Shown here in pieces: positions 24,522 to 33,386 of a stretch of DNA of 64,000 bases. Within the stretch, counting starts at the first letter, position 1. Every line of letters begins with the position of its first letter. This DNA is from Hyphomicrobiales bacterium. Lineage in GTDB: Bacteria; Pseudomonadota; Alphaproteobacteria; Rhizobiales; Phreatobacteraceae. The position numbers and the translations under genes are program-made. The notes beneath the pieces are model-generated. The model was not told the DNA's origin. It saw only the letters and a program-made list of their open reading frames with translations, and searched no databases. The stretch spans positions 62,001 through 126,000 of the forward strand of contig JAFKKV010000023.1 in assembly GCA_017304475.1 (NCBI GenBank). The letters run 5' to 3'.

Positions 24522-25508
24522 TCAGCCGCCTTCGACCCGTCCGATCTTCTTCACGGCGGTGATCAGGCGTGCCGAATCGGCAGCGACGAAACGGGCGAAT
24601 TCCGGTGCATCCTGATAGGCCGGCGGGCTGCCGGCATTGTCGAAGACGCGGCGGATCTCCGGGTCGGCCATGACGGTGCGCATGCCGTCGCGCAGCTTCG
24701 TGACGATCTCCGCCGGCAGGCCGGCAGGCCCGAACAGGCCGGCCCAGATGTAGAATTCGACATCGCCGAAGCCGAGTTCCTTGAAGGTCGGGGTGTCCGG
24801 GAAGCTCGCGACCCGTTCGGCGCCGAAATTGGCGAGCACCCGGACGGTGCCGGCCTCGACCTGGGGCTTCAGCACGCCGGGCGCCGAGGCGAGCGCCAGG
24901 ATGTTGCCGGAGATCAGGTCGGTCAGCGCCGGTCCGGCGCCACGATAGGGGATGTGGTTCATCCGGATGCCGGCATTGGTGGCGAACATCTCCATGGAGA
25001 CGTGCAGCGTGCCGTAGGGGCCGGACGAGCCGTAGGGAATGACGCCCGGCCGGGCCTTGGCGTCGGCGACGAGATCGGCGACGGTACGCCACGGCGCCTT
25101 GGCATGGACCGCCAGAACGGTCGGATCGGCCAGGACACGCGCGATCGGAACCAGCTGATCGACCTCATACTGCACCGGCCGGCCCATCAGGCGGTCGGCC
25201 TCGGGCAGAACCGCGAGCGACGACAGGGTCATCAGCAAGGTGTGGCCATCCGGCGTCGCGCGTGCCACGGCGGTATTGCCGATGCCGCCGCCGGCGCCGC
25301 CCCTGTTGTCGACGACGACCGGACGCCCCAGGATCTTTTCCAGCGCCTGGGCGACCGGCCGGGCCGCGAGGTCGGCCTGGCCGCCGGGCGGGAACGGCAC
25401 GACGAGCCGTATCGCCTGGGATGGCCAGGCGCCCTGGGCGCCGGCCGGCGCGATCGAGCCGAGAAGAGAGAAGCCGGCCGCGCCGGTGATGAAGTCACGC
25501 CGATCCAT
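24522..25508 (-). CDS. Tripartite tricarboxylate transporter substrate-binding protein (Bug/TctC family)
   Basis: A 328-residue periplasmic binding protein. A twin-arginine-like export signal opens it (MDRRDFITGAAGFSLLG). The family signatures PSQAIRLVVPFPPGGQADLAAR and VVVDNRGGAGGGIGNTAVAR bind carboxylate groups. Bug proteins normally feed a TctAB membrane pair, but no tctA or tctB is present in this window, so it is an orphan receptor here. It lies 72 nt behind the fumarylacetoacetase-family gene on the same strand, suggesting a shared role in carboxylic acid or aromatic catabolism. Its substrate is unknown. Confidence 0.88.
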   Translation of the reverse strand: MDRRDFITGAAGFSLLGSIAPAGAQGAWPSQAIRLVVPFPPGGQADLAARPVAQALEKILGRPVVVDNRGGAGGGIGNTAVARATPDGHTLLMTLSSLAVLPEADRLMGRPVQYEVDQLVPIARVLADPTVLAVHAKAPWRTVADLVADAKARPGVIPYGSSGPYGTLHVSMEMFATNAGIRMNHIPYRGAGPALTDLISGNILALASAPGVLKPQVEAGTVRVLANFGAERVASFPDTPTFKELGFGDVEFYIWAGLFGPAGLPAEIVTKLRDGMRTVMADPEIRRVFDNAGSPPAYQDAPEFARFVAADSARLITAVKKIGRVEGG

Positions 25509-25580
25509 AGGTCCCCAACCCTTCATGTCATCTTGCCGGCGGCGCGTAATCGCGCCGCCCGTCTGCCGGTCCCGGCGGCC

Positions 25581-26459
25581 TCAGCCGATCGGATTTTCGA
25601 GCCGGCCGATGCCGGAGATCTCGATGGCGACGACATCGCCTGCGTCCAAAAACTTCGGCGGCGTGAAGCCGATGCCGACACCGACCGGCGTGCCGGTGGC
25701 GATGACGTCGCCGGGCTCCAGCGCGATCACCGACGAGATCGTCTCGATCAGCGTCGGGATGTCGAAGATCAGGTCGGAAACCACCGCGTCCTGGCGCAGC
25801 TCCCCATTGACCCAGGTCTTCAAGGTCAATTTGGCGGGATCACCGGCCGCCTCGGCGGTGAGGATCGCCGGGCCCATCGGGCAGAAGGTGTCGATACCCT
25901 TGCCGATCAGCCACTGGCGATGCTTCTGCTGCAGGGTGCGGGCCGTGACGTCGTTGATCACGGTATAGCCGAAGACATGGGCCAGCGCGTCGGCCTTGGC
26001 GATGCCGCGCCCGCCGGTGCCGATGACGACGCCGAGCTCGCCTTCGTAATCGACCGACCGGGTCGGATCGAGCGACCCCAGGACCGTCTCGCCGGTGCCG
26101 ATCACCGCGCTCGGCGGCTTGGAAAACACCACCGGCGCCTCCGGCACCACTTCCTTGGCGGTCGAATCGAAACCGCTGCGGGCAAATTCCTTGGCGTGCT
26201 CGTGATAATTCTTGCCGACGCAGAAGACATTGCGCGGCGGCCGCGGGATCGGCGCCAGCAGCTTGACCGAATCGGTCGGCAAAGCGGCGTCGAGAGAGCC
26301 CTCGATCCGCCCCTTCAGCTCGGCCCAGCCCGTGATGAGGGCGAGCATGGAGGTGGCGGCGGGACCGGCGGAGGCTGCCAGCGGCCGGACCGAAGCCCCG
26401 TCGGCGCTGAGAACCGCGACCCGTCGCTCACCCTTGATTTCAATCGTCGCAAGCCGCAC
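25581..26459 (-). CDS. Fumarylacetoacetate hydrolase family protein
   Basis: A 292-residue FAH-fold enzyme. The metal-binding acids are in VDYEGELGVVIG, with GKNYHEHAKEF, FSKPPSAVIG and the C-terminal GDVIATGTPVGVG motifs typical of the family. Members hydrolyse acylpyruvates, hydrate 2-oxopentenoates or decarboxylate oxaloacetate. I start at a GTG at 26459 because AGGAGA sits about 6 nt upstream and homology begins at RLATIEIKG. The longer frame to 26606 is not conserved. Co-directional with the TctC gene; together they look like a two-gene catabolic unit. Confidence 0.88.
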   Translation of the reverse strand: MRLATIEIKGERRVAVLSADGASVRPLAASAGPAATSMLALITGWAELKGRIEGSLDAALPTDSVKLLAPIPRPPRNVFCVGKNYHEHAKEFARSGFDSTAKEVVPEAPVVFSKPPSAVIGTGETVLGSLDPTRSVDYEGELGVVIGTGGRGIAKADALAHVFGYTVINDVTARTLQQKHRQWLIGKGIDTFCPMGPAILTAEAAGDPAKLTLKTWVNGELRQDAVVSDLIFDIPTLIETISSVIALEPGDVIATGTPVGVGIGFTPPKFLDAGDVVAIEISGIGRLENPIG

Positions 26460-26663
26460 CGGTACTCTCCTCAATCGATTGCAGCAGTTTCCGCCGGGGT
26501 TATAGCACCGCCGGTCGCCGCGGCCAGGGCCGCAAGGCAGCCATTCACACCTGCATGGGCGCGGCCGGCCCGGGGCGCGGTAGACGGCGCTGCGGGAAAG
26601 CCACAAGATGCCACATCCGGTCCATGTCGCGCCGCCGTCCAGGCCATCGGCCGTTGACGCTGT

Positions 26664-27038
26664 TTGACCCCCTCGCGTAGGGTCGGCATCACGGTCACGG
26701 GCGCCCGACGGTCGTCCTTCACGCTCAATTTCACGGCAGGTCCGCGTTTGTCATCCCCGGCCGACCCTTCGCGACTCGAGACGGCGGCACACCGACTGAA
26801 GTCAGCCCTCGCTGCGCTTGAGACGGCGGTCGCGCGCCGCATCGAAGGCGACCTCAGTCACGGGGCGCTCAACCTGCAGCTCGATGCGACGCAGAGCGAC
26901 CGCGCCCGGCTCGCCGAGGAACTCGACCGGGCGGCCGAGCGAATCGCCGCGCTGGAAGCAGCCAATCGCGACGTGGCCGGCCGCCTCGACCAGACCATGG
27001 GCGCGATCCGCAGCGTCCTCGCGACGCACGGGGTCTGA
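26664..27038 (+). CDS. DUF4164 family coiled-coil protein
   Basis: Up to 124 residues, mostly one long coiled coil (SRLETAAHRLKSALAALE ... ERIAALEAANRDVAGRLDQTMGAI), ending VLATHGV. It matches the DUF4164 family found next to zapA in Hyphomicrobiales. The true start may be the TTG at 26748 (LSSPADPSRLE), since the first 28 residues do not look conserved. It ends 5 nt before zapA, so the pair is co-transcribed. A role linked to division is inferred from that position only. Confidence 0.75.
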   Translation: MTPSRRVGITVTGARRSSFTLNFTAGPRLSSPADPSRLETAAHRLKSALAALETAVARRIEGDLSHGALNLQLDATQSDRARLAEELDRAAERIAALEAANRDVAGRLDQTMGAIRSVLATHGV

Positions 27039-27043
27039 CCGCC

Positions 27044-27418
27044 ATGGCCCATGTCAACGTGACCATCAATGGCCGGCAGTTCCGCATGGCCTGCGACGAC
27101 GGCCAGGAAGACCACCTGATGCGGCTCGCCGCCGATGTCGACGGCAAGGTCGATCAGTTGAGGGGCGCCTTCGGCGAGATCGGCGACACCCGGTTGACCG
27201 TCATGGCGGCGATCATGGTCGCCGACGAAATGGCCGACATGAAGCGGCGCCTGCGCGCGGCCGAGACCGAACTTGCCGAATTGCGCGACGTCCGGGGCGC
27301 CATGGAGAAAGAGGCCGAGGCGCGCGAAGCGTCGACCGCGCGCATGGTCGACGAGGCCGCCCAGGCGGTGGAGCGCATCGTCGCCCAGTTGAACGCGCCG
27401 CCGCGCAGCGCGGGGTAA
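27044..27418 (+). CDS. zapA: Cell division protein ZapA
   Basis: A 124-residue ZapA. The N-terminal beta-hairpin (AHVNVTINGRQFRMACDDGQE) and HLMRLAADVDGKVDQLR are the family signature, followed by the long coiled coil that tetramerises and bundles FtsZ filaments at the division ring. The ATG at 27044 fits the conserved start. Paired with the DUF4164 gene. No 5-formyltetrahydrofolate cyclo-ligase gene follows; coq7 starts 47 nt later. Confidence 0.9.
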   Translation: MAHVNVTINGRQFRMACDDGQEDHLMRLAADVDGKVDQLRGAFGEIGDTRLTVMAAIMVADEMADMKRRLRAAETELAELRDVRGAMEKEAEAREASTARMVDEAAQAVERIVAQLNAPPRSAG

Positions 27419-27465
27419 CATCCCGATCATGACGCGCCGGGACCGCCCCGGCGCCGGAGGCGCCC

Positions 27466-28053
27466 GTGACGGAGCCGATCACAGCCCGGGACGCCCTGAC
27501 GATCGCGCGGATATGCCGCGTCAACCATGCCGGCGAACACGGCGCCATCCGCATCTACGGCGCCCAGATCGCGGTCGCCCGCCATCTCTATCCCGATATC
27601 GTCGCCGAACTCGCAGAGATGCGCGATCATGAGATCCGGCATCGCGGGCTCTTTGCCGAAGCCATGCCCGCGCGCCATTCAAGACCGTGCCGCATCATGA
27701 CCCTGTGGGCTCTCGGCGGTTCGGTCCTCGGGCTTGCCACCGCCCTGCTCGGCCGCCAGAGGATCTGGATCTGCACCGCGGCCGTCGAGGAGGCCGTCCA
27801 TCGGCATCTCGACGACCAGCTGCGCTTCCTCGCCGGGCGCGACGCCGGCCTGCAGGCCGCCATCCTCGACATCCGCGCCGAGGAGCTCGCCCATCTCGCC
27901 AATGCCGAGGCGAAACTCGGGCCGGCCTCGGCCGCCGACCAGGCGCTTCGCCGTGTCATCGCGGCGCTCACCGACATTCTGATCTGGCTTTCGACCTGGG
28001 GCGATTCGCGCCGCATGGCCGCCGATCTGAAGCCTTTCCGAGCGCCGGACTGA
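27466..28053 (+). CDS. coq7: Demethoxyubiquinone hydroxylase (COQ7 type)
   Basis: A 195-residue ferritin-like di-iron monooxygenase that hydroxylates C6 of demethoxyubiquinone. Iron ligands can be read in four motifs: NHAGEHG (Glu24), RDHEIRH (Glu56, His59), AAVEEAVHRH (Glu108) and RAEELAHL (Glu139/140, His143). CTAAVEEAVHRHLDDQL and MRDHEIRHRGLF match COQ7 rather than UbiF-type flavin hydroxylases. A short hydrophobic patch (IMTLWALGGSVLGLATALLG) may sit in the membrane surface. The start is GTG at 27466. Downstream of zapA on the same strand. Confidence 0.92.
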   Translation: MTEPITARDALTIARICRVNHAGEHGAIRIYGAQIAVARHLYPDIVAELAEMRDHEIRHRGLFAEAMPARHSRPCRIMTLWALGGSVLGLATALLGRQRIWICTAAVEEAVHRHLDDQLRFLAGRDAGLQAAILDIRAEELAHLANAEAKLGPASAADQALRRVIAALTDILIWLSTWGDSRRMAADLKPFRAPD

Positions 28054-28294
28054 GACCTGACCCGCCGAGGACGGAAGCGGTCATCTCCGAACGTAACGCT
28101 TTGTTCACCACGCGCGACCAACGACGGCGGAGAACCACGGCAACCCTCTGGCAAGCTCTCCGTGTCATGTTGTCTGTAAACGGATGGCATATTAAATCGG
28201 GGTCAAGGGCGATCGCGACCGTCACCACCCGCCGCCCCCGCAAGGGAGCGCGGACCGGCGGTCGCCACCCTGTCGAACCCGCTCCGGAGACGGC

Positions 28295-28579
28295 ATGACC
28301 ATGATGCAAAGCAGCGCCTCATCCATCGAACTCGACCTGATGGATGCACCGCCGGAACAGCCTCGGCGGTCGTGGGGCGTGGTGCTGGCCAAGGCCGACC
28401 AGGGCAGCGGCGCCGAGCCCAAGGTCGAGGCCCGGGTGACCATGTATGCCGACCGTTCGCGCTTCTTCGTCGCCTATCCCGGCGGCAAGGAGGAAATCCT
28501 GTCGCCGATCCAGTTCGTGGCGCTGGTGCTCGAACTGAAGCGCTCCGGCCGCTTCCTGTTCGACCGAAAGCGCCAGTAG
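28295..28579 (+). CDS. Conserved-looking small protein of unknown function
   Basis: 94 residues, soluble, with no recognised domain. The N-terminal third is acidic and flexible. The rest alternates beta-like segments (ARVTMYADRSRFFVAYPGG) and a short helix (PIQFVALVLELKRSG). The start ATG has GGAGACGGC upstream, a good ribosome site, and codon use resembles its neighbours, so I consider it real. Standing alone between coq7 and rpsA, it gives no functional clue by context. The 241 bp upstream hold no clear promoter or RNA gene. Confidence 0.65.
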   Translation: MTMMQSSASSIELDLMDAPPEQPRRSWGVVLAKADQGSGAEPKVEARVTMYADRSRFFVAYPGGKEEILSPIQFVALVLELKRSGRFLFDRKRQ

Positions 28580-28586
28580 CGGCAAT

Positions 28587-28607
28587 CCGCCTGCCCCTTA
28601 CGGGCGG
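28587..28607 (+). terminator. Weak hairpin terminator candidate
   Basis: CCGCCTG (28587-28593) pairs with CGGGCGG (28601-28607) including one T-G pair, followed by TTTCGCTT. Short stem and weak U-tract. Confidence 0.35.
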
Positions 28608-28966
28608 TTTCGCTTGTCCCCATATACGTTTTCCTGTATTGCGGCGCTCATCTGCGGATCGACCAATGGTCGGAACCGTCGGTGCGACGGGGCGGTTCGC
28701 CGTTCCGGAGCGGGCGTCAGACGTCCCGCTTGCTCTGCGTCCACGCCGTGGCCCCCGACGGGCTGCCGCCTTTGGACGGGGCCCGTTCCGGCGCCGGTCA
28801 CGATCCGCCAGCCACATCGCACATCACCGTCATCCGCGCGGGTTGCGCCCATTGAGCCGTTTTCGGCCAATGTCGGACGCGATTTCAGCCCCTCGTCCGG
28901 CCTACGCGGAACCGACGGCCTTTCAACACAACCCGGCGCAACAACGGGCTCAAGGGACAGACACGT
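28608..28966 (+). other. Gene-free 360-bp leader region of rpsA
   Basis: No convincing reading frame on either strand: the open frames here are short or antisense noise. A loose promoter-like pair TTGTCC (28614-28619) and TATTGC (28637-28642) with 17-bp spacing would give an untranslated leader of about 320 nt. Long leaders of rpsA are known to carry autoregulatory structure in other bacteria, but no fold here is strong enough to name. Confidence 0.4.
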
Positions 28967-30673
28967 ATGGCAACCGCCAGCAGCATGAACCCCACTCGCG
29001 ACGATTTCGCCGCGCTCCTCACCGAGAGCTTCGGTAAGACGGAAATGAACGAAGGTTCCGTGATCAAGGGAACCGTCGTCGGGATCGAGAAGGATCTCGC
29101 GATCATCGACGTGGGCCTGAAGACCGAAGGCCGTGTCGCGCTGAAGGAATTCACCGGCCCCGGCCGTGAAGGCGAGATCAAGATCGGCGACGTCGTCGAG
29201 GTCTATCTGGAGCGCGTCGAGAACGCGCTCGGCGAAGCCGTCATCTCGCGCGACAAGGCTCGCCGCGAAGAGAGCTGGGTGAAGCTCGAAAAGGCCTTCA
29301 CGGCCAATGAGAAGGTCACCGGCACGATCTTCAATACGGTGAAGGGCGGCTATACCGTCGATCTCGACGGCGCCGTGGCCTTCCTGCCGCGCAGCCAGGT
29401 CGACATCCGCCCGATCCGCGACGTCGGCCCGCTGATGAACTCGCCGCAGCCGTTCCAGATCCTCAAGATGGATCGCCGCCGCGGCAATATCGTGGTGTCG
29501 CGCCGCACGGTTCTCGAAGAGACCCGCGCCGAGCAGCGTCACGAGCTGGTGCAGAACCTCGAAGAGGGCCAGATCATCGACGGCGTGGTCAAGAACATCA
29601 CCGATTACGGTGCGTTCGTCGACCTCGGCGGCATTGACGGCCTGCTGCATGTCACCGACATCGCCTGGCGTCGCGTCAACCACCCCTCGGAGGTCCTCAC
29701 GATCGGCCAGACCGTCAAGGTCAAGATCGTCAAGATCAACCACGAGACGCACCGCATCTCGCTCGGCATGAAGCAGCTGCTCGACGATCCGTGGCAGGGC
29801 ATCGAGGCCAAGTACCCGATCAATGCCAAGTTCAAGGGCCGGGTCACCAACATCACCGACTACGGCGCCTTCGTGGAGCTGGAGCCGGGCATCGAGGGCC
29901 TCATCCACGTTTCCGAGATGAGCTGGACCAAGAAGAACGTCCATCCGGGCAAGATCGTTTCCACCTCGCAGGAAGTGGAAGTGTCGATCCTGGAGGTCGA
30001 TTCCTCGAAGCGCCGCATTTCGCTCGGCCTCAAGCAGACGCTGCAGAACCCCTGGGAGGCCTTCGTCGAGAAGTTCCCGATCGGTTCGGTCGTCGAGGGC
30101 GAAGTCAAGAACAAGACCGAGTTCGGTCTGTTCCTGGGCCTCGAGGGCGATGTGGACGGCATGGTTCACCTGTCCGATCTCGACTGGAACCGTCCGGGCG
30201 AGCAGGTCATCGAGGAGTTCAAGAAGGGCGACATCATCCGCGCCCAGGTCCTCGACGTCGACGTGGAGAAGGAGCGCATCTCGCTCGGCCTGAAGCAGGT
30301 CGGCGGCGATCCCTTCGCTGACGCCGGCGAGCTGCGCAAAGGCCAGATCGTCACCTGCGAAGTGATCGACGTGAAGGAAGGCGGCATCGACGTGAAGCTG
30401 ACCGGCACCGATCTCACGACCTTCGTGAAGCGGTCCGAGCTGGCCCGCGACCGTGCCGACCAGCGCCCCGAGCGTTTCGCCGCCGGCGAAAAGGTCGACG
30501 CCCGCGTCATCATGTTCGATCGCAAGGCCCGCAAGGTCCAGGTGTCGATCAAGGCGCTGGAAGTGGCCGAGGAGAAGGAAGCCATGGCCACCTACGGCTC
30601 GGCCGACTCGGGCGCTTCGCTTGGCGACATCCTGGGCGCCGCCCTCAAGGCGCGCACCGACAACAAGAAGTGA
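28967..30673 (+). CDS. rpsA: 30S ribosomal protein S1
   Basis: A 568-residue ribosomal protein with six S1 (OB-fold) domains, which recruits mRNA to the 30S subunit. The repeats are easily seen in GTVVGIEKDLAIIDVGLKTEG, GVVKNITDYGAFVDLGGIDG, GRVTNITDYGAFVELEPGIEG and EVKNKTEFGLFLGLEGDVDG, each ending ...RISLGLKQ or similar. Full family length. A long leader without genes precedes it and a strong terminator follows. The usual upstream neighbour cmk is not seen here. Confidence 0.97.
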   Translation: MATASSMNPTRDDFAALLTESFGKTEMNEGSVIKGTVVGIEKDLAIIDVGLKTEGRVALKEFTGPGREGEIKIGDVVEVYLERVENALGEAVISRDKARREESWVKLEKAFTANEKVTGTIFNTVKGGYTVDLDGAVAFLPRSQVDIRPIRDVGPLMNSPQPFQILKMDRRRGNIVVSRRTVLEETRAEQRHELVQNLEEGQIIDGVVKNITDYGAFVDLGGIDGLLHVTDIAWRRVNHPSEVLTIGQTVKVKIVKINHETHRISLGMKQLLDDPWQGIEAKYPINAKFKGRVTNITDYGAFVELEPGIEGLIHVSEMSWTKKNVHPGKIVSTSQEVEVSILEVDSSKRRISLGLKQTLQNPWEAFVEKFPIGSVVEGEVKNKTEFGLFLGLEGDVDGMVHLSDLDWNRPGEQVIEEFKKGDIIRAQVLDVDVEKERISLGLKQVGGDPFADAGELRKGQIVTCEVIDVKEGGIDVKLTGTDLTTFVKRSELARDRADQRPERFAAGEKVDARVIMFDRKARKVQVSIKALEVAEEKEAMATYGSADSGASLGDILGAALKARTDNKK

Positions 30674-30678
30674 GCCGA

Positions 30679-30744
30679 TCGGGCCTTCGGGCCCGACCGC
30701 AGCCTTCAAGCCCCGCGCGGAGCCATCCGCGCGGGGTTTTCTTT
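30679..30744 (+). terminator. rpsA terminator preceded by a UUCG hairpin
   Basis: First a 7-bp stem closed by a TTCG tetraloop (30679-30696). Then a perfect 11-bp stem (30711-30721 with 30726-30736), a 4-nt loop and TTTTCTTTT. The second is a classical rho-independent terminator. Confidence 0.92.
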
Positions 30745-30875
30745 TGCCTGGAGCCTTGCGCCGTCGCCTGCCCCATCGCCGGCGCGCCCGCGGCCCCGGG
30801 GGACTATCGATCGGCCCGCTGGCGCAACCGTGGGAATGGCTCGATGATCCCGGCATCGCCATCAGGAGGATCCCG

Positions 30876-31703
30876 ATGCCCGAAGGCCCGGCGCGGATAC
30901 TGAACCAGCGCATCAGCATCGCCTGCACGGACGGCGTGGCGGACGTCCGCCTCAGTCGCCCCGACAAGATGAACGCCCTCGACCCGGCCATGTTCGACGC
31001 CCTGATCGAGGCCGGCGAGACGCTTCGGCAAGAGGCCGGCGTCAGGGCCGTGGTGCTCTCGGGCGAAGGCAAGGGCTTTTGCGCCGGCCTGGATATGGGC
31101 CTGTTCCAGTCGATGGCCTCCGGCGGCAGCGTATTGGGCGACCTCAGGCCGAGAACGCACGGCGCCGCCAACCGGGCACAGCAGGCGGTGCTGGTCTGGC
31201 GCTCGCTGGCGGTGCCGGTGATCGCGGCCATTCATGGCGTGGCGCTGGGCGGCGGTTTCCAGATCGCGCTCGGCGCCGACATCCGCTATGTCGCGCCCGA
31301 CGCCAGGCTCTCGATCCTGGAAATCAAATGGGGCCTGGTGCCCGATATGGCCGGCGTCGCGCTGATGCGCGAACTGGCGCGTGCCGACGTGATCCGGGAA
31401 TTGACCTTCACCGGCCGAATGTTTTCCGGCACCGAGGCGCTGGCACTGGGTTTCGCGACGGCCGTCCATGCCGATCCACGCGCGGCGGCGCTCGCAACGG
31501 CGCGCGACATAGCCGGACGAAACCCGGACGCGGTGCGGGCGGCCAAGCGCCTCATGAATCTCGCGGGCGACGGTTCGGTCGCCGAGATCCTGCAGGCGGA
31601 GTCGAACGAACAGGCCGCGCTGATCGGCTCAGCCAATCAGATCGAGGCGGTCATGGCCGGTGTCGAGAAGCGGGCGCCGGTATTTCGCCCGCCGCCGGCC
31701 TGA
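30876..31703 (+). CDS. Crotonase/enoyl-CoA hydratase family protein
   Basis: A 275-residue crotonase-fold acyl-CoA enzyme. The oxyanion-hole motifs are GEGKGFCAGLDMG and HGVALGGGFQIALGADIRY. In the catalytic positions the first glutamate of classical hydratases appears to be glutamine (GGFQIALG), while the second region reads LEIKWGLVPDMAG. The reaction may therefore not be simple crotonyl-CoA hydration. The start ATG at 30876 has a strong AGGAGGA site, and the frame open further upstream is rpsA tail noise. Monocistronic. Confidence 0.85.
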   Translation: MPEGPARILNQRISIACTDGVADVRLSRPDKMNALDPAMFDALIEAGETLRQEAGVRAVVLSGEGKGFCAGLDMGLFQSMASGGSVLGDLRPRTHGAANRAQQAVLVWRSLAVPVIAAIHGVALGGGFQIALGADIRYVAPDARLSILEIKWGLVPDMAGVALMRELARADVIRELTFTGRMFSGTEALALGFATAVHADPRAAALATARDIAGRNPDAVRAAKRLMNLAGDGSVAEILQAESNEQAALIGSANQIEAVMAGVEKRAPVFRPPPA

Positions 31704-31826
31704 CGAAGCGGTCCTGCAGGGGGCGCTGACCGGTCTTCTTACGGTGAACGCGGCGGACAAGACCCGCCGCGTCCTATCGATCGTCGAGCCGACATGGTCG
31801 GCCCGTGAAGCGCGACAGCCCTAGCC

Positions 31827-32423
31827 TCAGAGGCTCGCCATCACGCGGGTGACCGCGTTGGAATAGGCCGTCCGCGTGCAGGAGGAGGCCAGGCCGCGAT
31901 TGTGCAGGGCCGCGGCGCCCGCGCTGGTGCCGCAGCGCTGATAGGCAATGGCGAGATGACGCATGCCCCATTCCAGGCCCGCGCCGCAGGAATTGAGCGC
32001 CGAGGTCGGCCCTGTATAGCCGAGACCGCGGGCGGTCGCCGGCTTGATCTGCAGCGGCCCCAGTTCGCCGGCACGGCCGACGGCCTGACAGCGCAGGTGG
32101 CTTTCGACCCGGGCCACCGCGATCGCGAAGCGCGCGGGAACGCCGTGACGGCCGGCCACCTCGGCGACGCGCCGGGCGACCGACGAGGTCATTTCGATGG
32201 TCTCGCCGCCGGCCTGGGCCCGGCCGCGACGGGTCGCGGGCTGAGCGGCAGCCTGGGTGGCAGGGGCGGTGTTCCGCGCGAAGATGGCGGCCCAGGACAT
32301 GTCCTGGCTGTAGATTTCATCGGCCTTGGCTGAAGTCGTCAATGCTGCGGAGGTCGCGATAATAGCAAAAAAAGCCAAATGCATGGAAAAGCGGCAAAAC
32401 GCCGCGTTTCGAACGATCATCAT
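31827..32423 (-). CDS. Small exported lytic transglycosylase
   Basis: 198 residues with a signal peptide (MHLAFFAIIATSAALTTSAKA) and an SLT domain. The catalytic glutamate lies in ARVESHLRCQAVG, followed by GELGPLQIKPATARGLGY and a C-terminal ...LAIAYQRCGTSAGAAALHNRG. It cleaves peptidoglycan in the periplasm and is much shorter than the transglycosylase at 3871, lacking the long linker. Cysteines near both domain ends may form disulphides. A -10-like TATACT at 32441-32436 lies about 13-18 nt before the start with only a weak -35. Confidence 0.85.
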   Translation of the reverse strand: MMIVRNAAFCRFSMHLAFFAIIATSAALTTSAKADEIYSQDMSWAAIFARNTAPATQAAAQPATRRGRAQAGGETIEMTSSVARRVAEVAGRHGVPARFAIAVARVESHLRCQAVGRAGELGPLQIKPATARGLGYTGPTSALNSCGAGLEWGMRHLAIAYQRCGTSAGAAALHNRGLASSCTRTAYSNAVTRVMASL

Positions 32424-32744
32424 TTCTTGTTCCTAAGTATAGGCCCGCGCATCAAAGGTCGATGCCAGCAGCAGCCACGTCCCGTCATTCACCCTTGCCG
32501 GTCACTCAATTGACCCAAGGGAACGCATTCATCTGAAACGGGACCAACGCGGCGGCTTATATTCACAAAAATTTCGCGTGGCAATATTTTTATATTTTGA
32601 CCTTGACCTGCGTCCGAATCGACACGCTCGCGACCGAGCAGATCGCGCCGTCCGCCGGGCCACGCCACCGGCGCTTCGGCCCGGTTGCCTGCCCGCGCCG
32701 GGACCATTAACTGCTAGGCTGCAAGCCTCGACAGGAGCCGTCGC
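32424..32744. other. Intergenic region with an AT-rich patch
   Basis: 321 bp between the divergent transglycosylase and metallo-hydrolase genes. It carries a distinct AT-rich stretch (about 32556-32600, with runs such as CAAAAATTT and ATATTTTTATATTTTG) in an otherwise GC-rich sequence. That stretch probably holds promoter elements for one or both genes. No RNA gene or small reading frame is supported. Confidence 0.5.
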
Positions 32745-33386
32745 ATGTCCAACCTCAAGGTCGCCATCGTTCAGGTCACCCCGTTCGAGCAGAACGCCTC
32801 GATCGTCTGGGATACCGGCACCATGAAAGCGGCGATCGTCGACCCCGGCGGCGACCTGCCGCGTATCCTCGCGGCGCTAAAGGAACTGAAGGTGACGCCG
32901 GAGAAGATCCTGATCACCCATGGCCATATCGACCATGCCGGCGGCGCGGCGGAACTCGCCGAGACTCTCAAGATCCCGGTCGAGGGTCCGCACATCGCCG
33001 ATGACGTGATCATCAAGAGCCTGCCGATCCAGGCGCAGAATTTCGGCATGACCGGCGTGCGCACGGTCGTCCCCGATCGCTGGCTCGAAGAGGGCGACAA
33101 GGTCACGGTCGGCGACCTCACCTTCGACGTGCTGCACGTCCCTGGACATGCCCCCGGCCATGTCGTCTTCGTCCACCACGCTTCCGAATTCGCTCTGGTC
33201 GGCGACACCGTGTTCCAGGGCTCGGTCGGACGGACGGATCTCTATGGCGGCGACCACGATCTGCTGATCAAGGGGATCAAGGAAAAGCTGCTGCCGCTCG
33301 GCGACGATTTCGCGGTGCTGCCCGGCCATGGGCCTGCGACCACGCTCGGTCGCGAGCGGACCAGCAATCCCTTCCTCGCCGACTGA
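32745..33386 (+). CDS. MBL-fold metallo-hydrolase (glyoxalase II-like)
   Basis: A 213-residue metallo-beta-lactamase-fold hydrolase. The zinc motif HGHIDHAGG (HxHxDH) is present, as are HVPGHAPGHVVF, GDTVFQGSVGRTDLYGG and LPGHGPATTLGRE, which together match the YcbL/GloB-like thioesterase group. It probably hydrolyses a glutathione or other thioester. It lacks the long C-terminal helical domain of GloB, so the substrate is uncertain. ATG at 32745 with AGGAG upstream. Confidence 0.88.
   Translation: MSNLKVAIVQVTPFEQNASIVWDTGTMKAAIVDPGGDLPRILAALKELKVTPEKILITHGHIDHAGGAAELAETLKIPVEGPHIADDVIIKSLPIQAQNFGMTGVRTVVPDRWLEEGDKVTVGDLTFDVLHVPGHAPGHVVFVHHASEFALVGDTVFQGSVGRTDLYGGDHDLLIKGIKEKLLPLGDDFAVLPGHGPATTLGRERTSNPFLAD

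Noticed and set aside
27419..27465. 6S RNA gene and 5-formyltetrahydrofolate cyclo-ligase expected after zapA
   Set aside because: The gap to coq7 is only 47 nt, and no 6S-like structure or ygfA frame is seen here or in the 28054-28294 gap.
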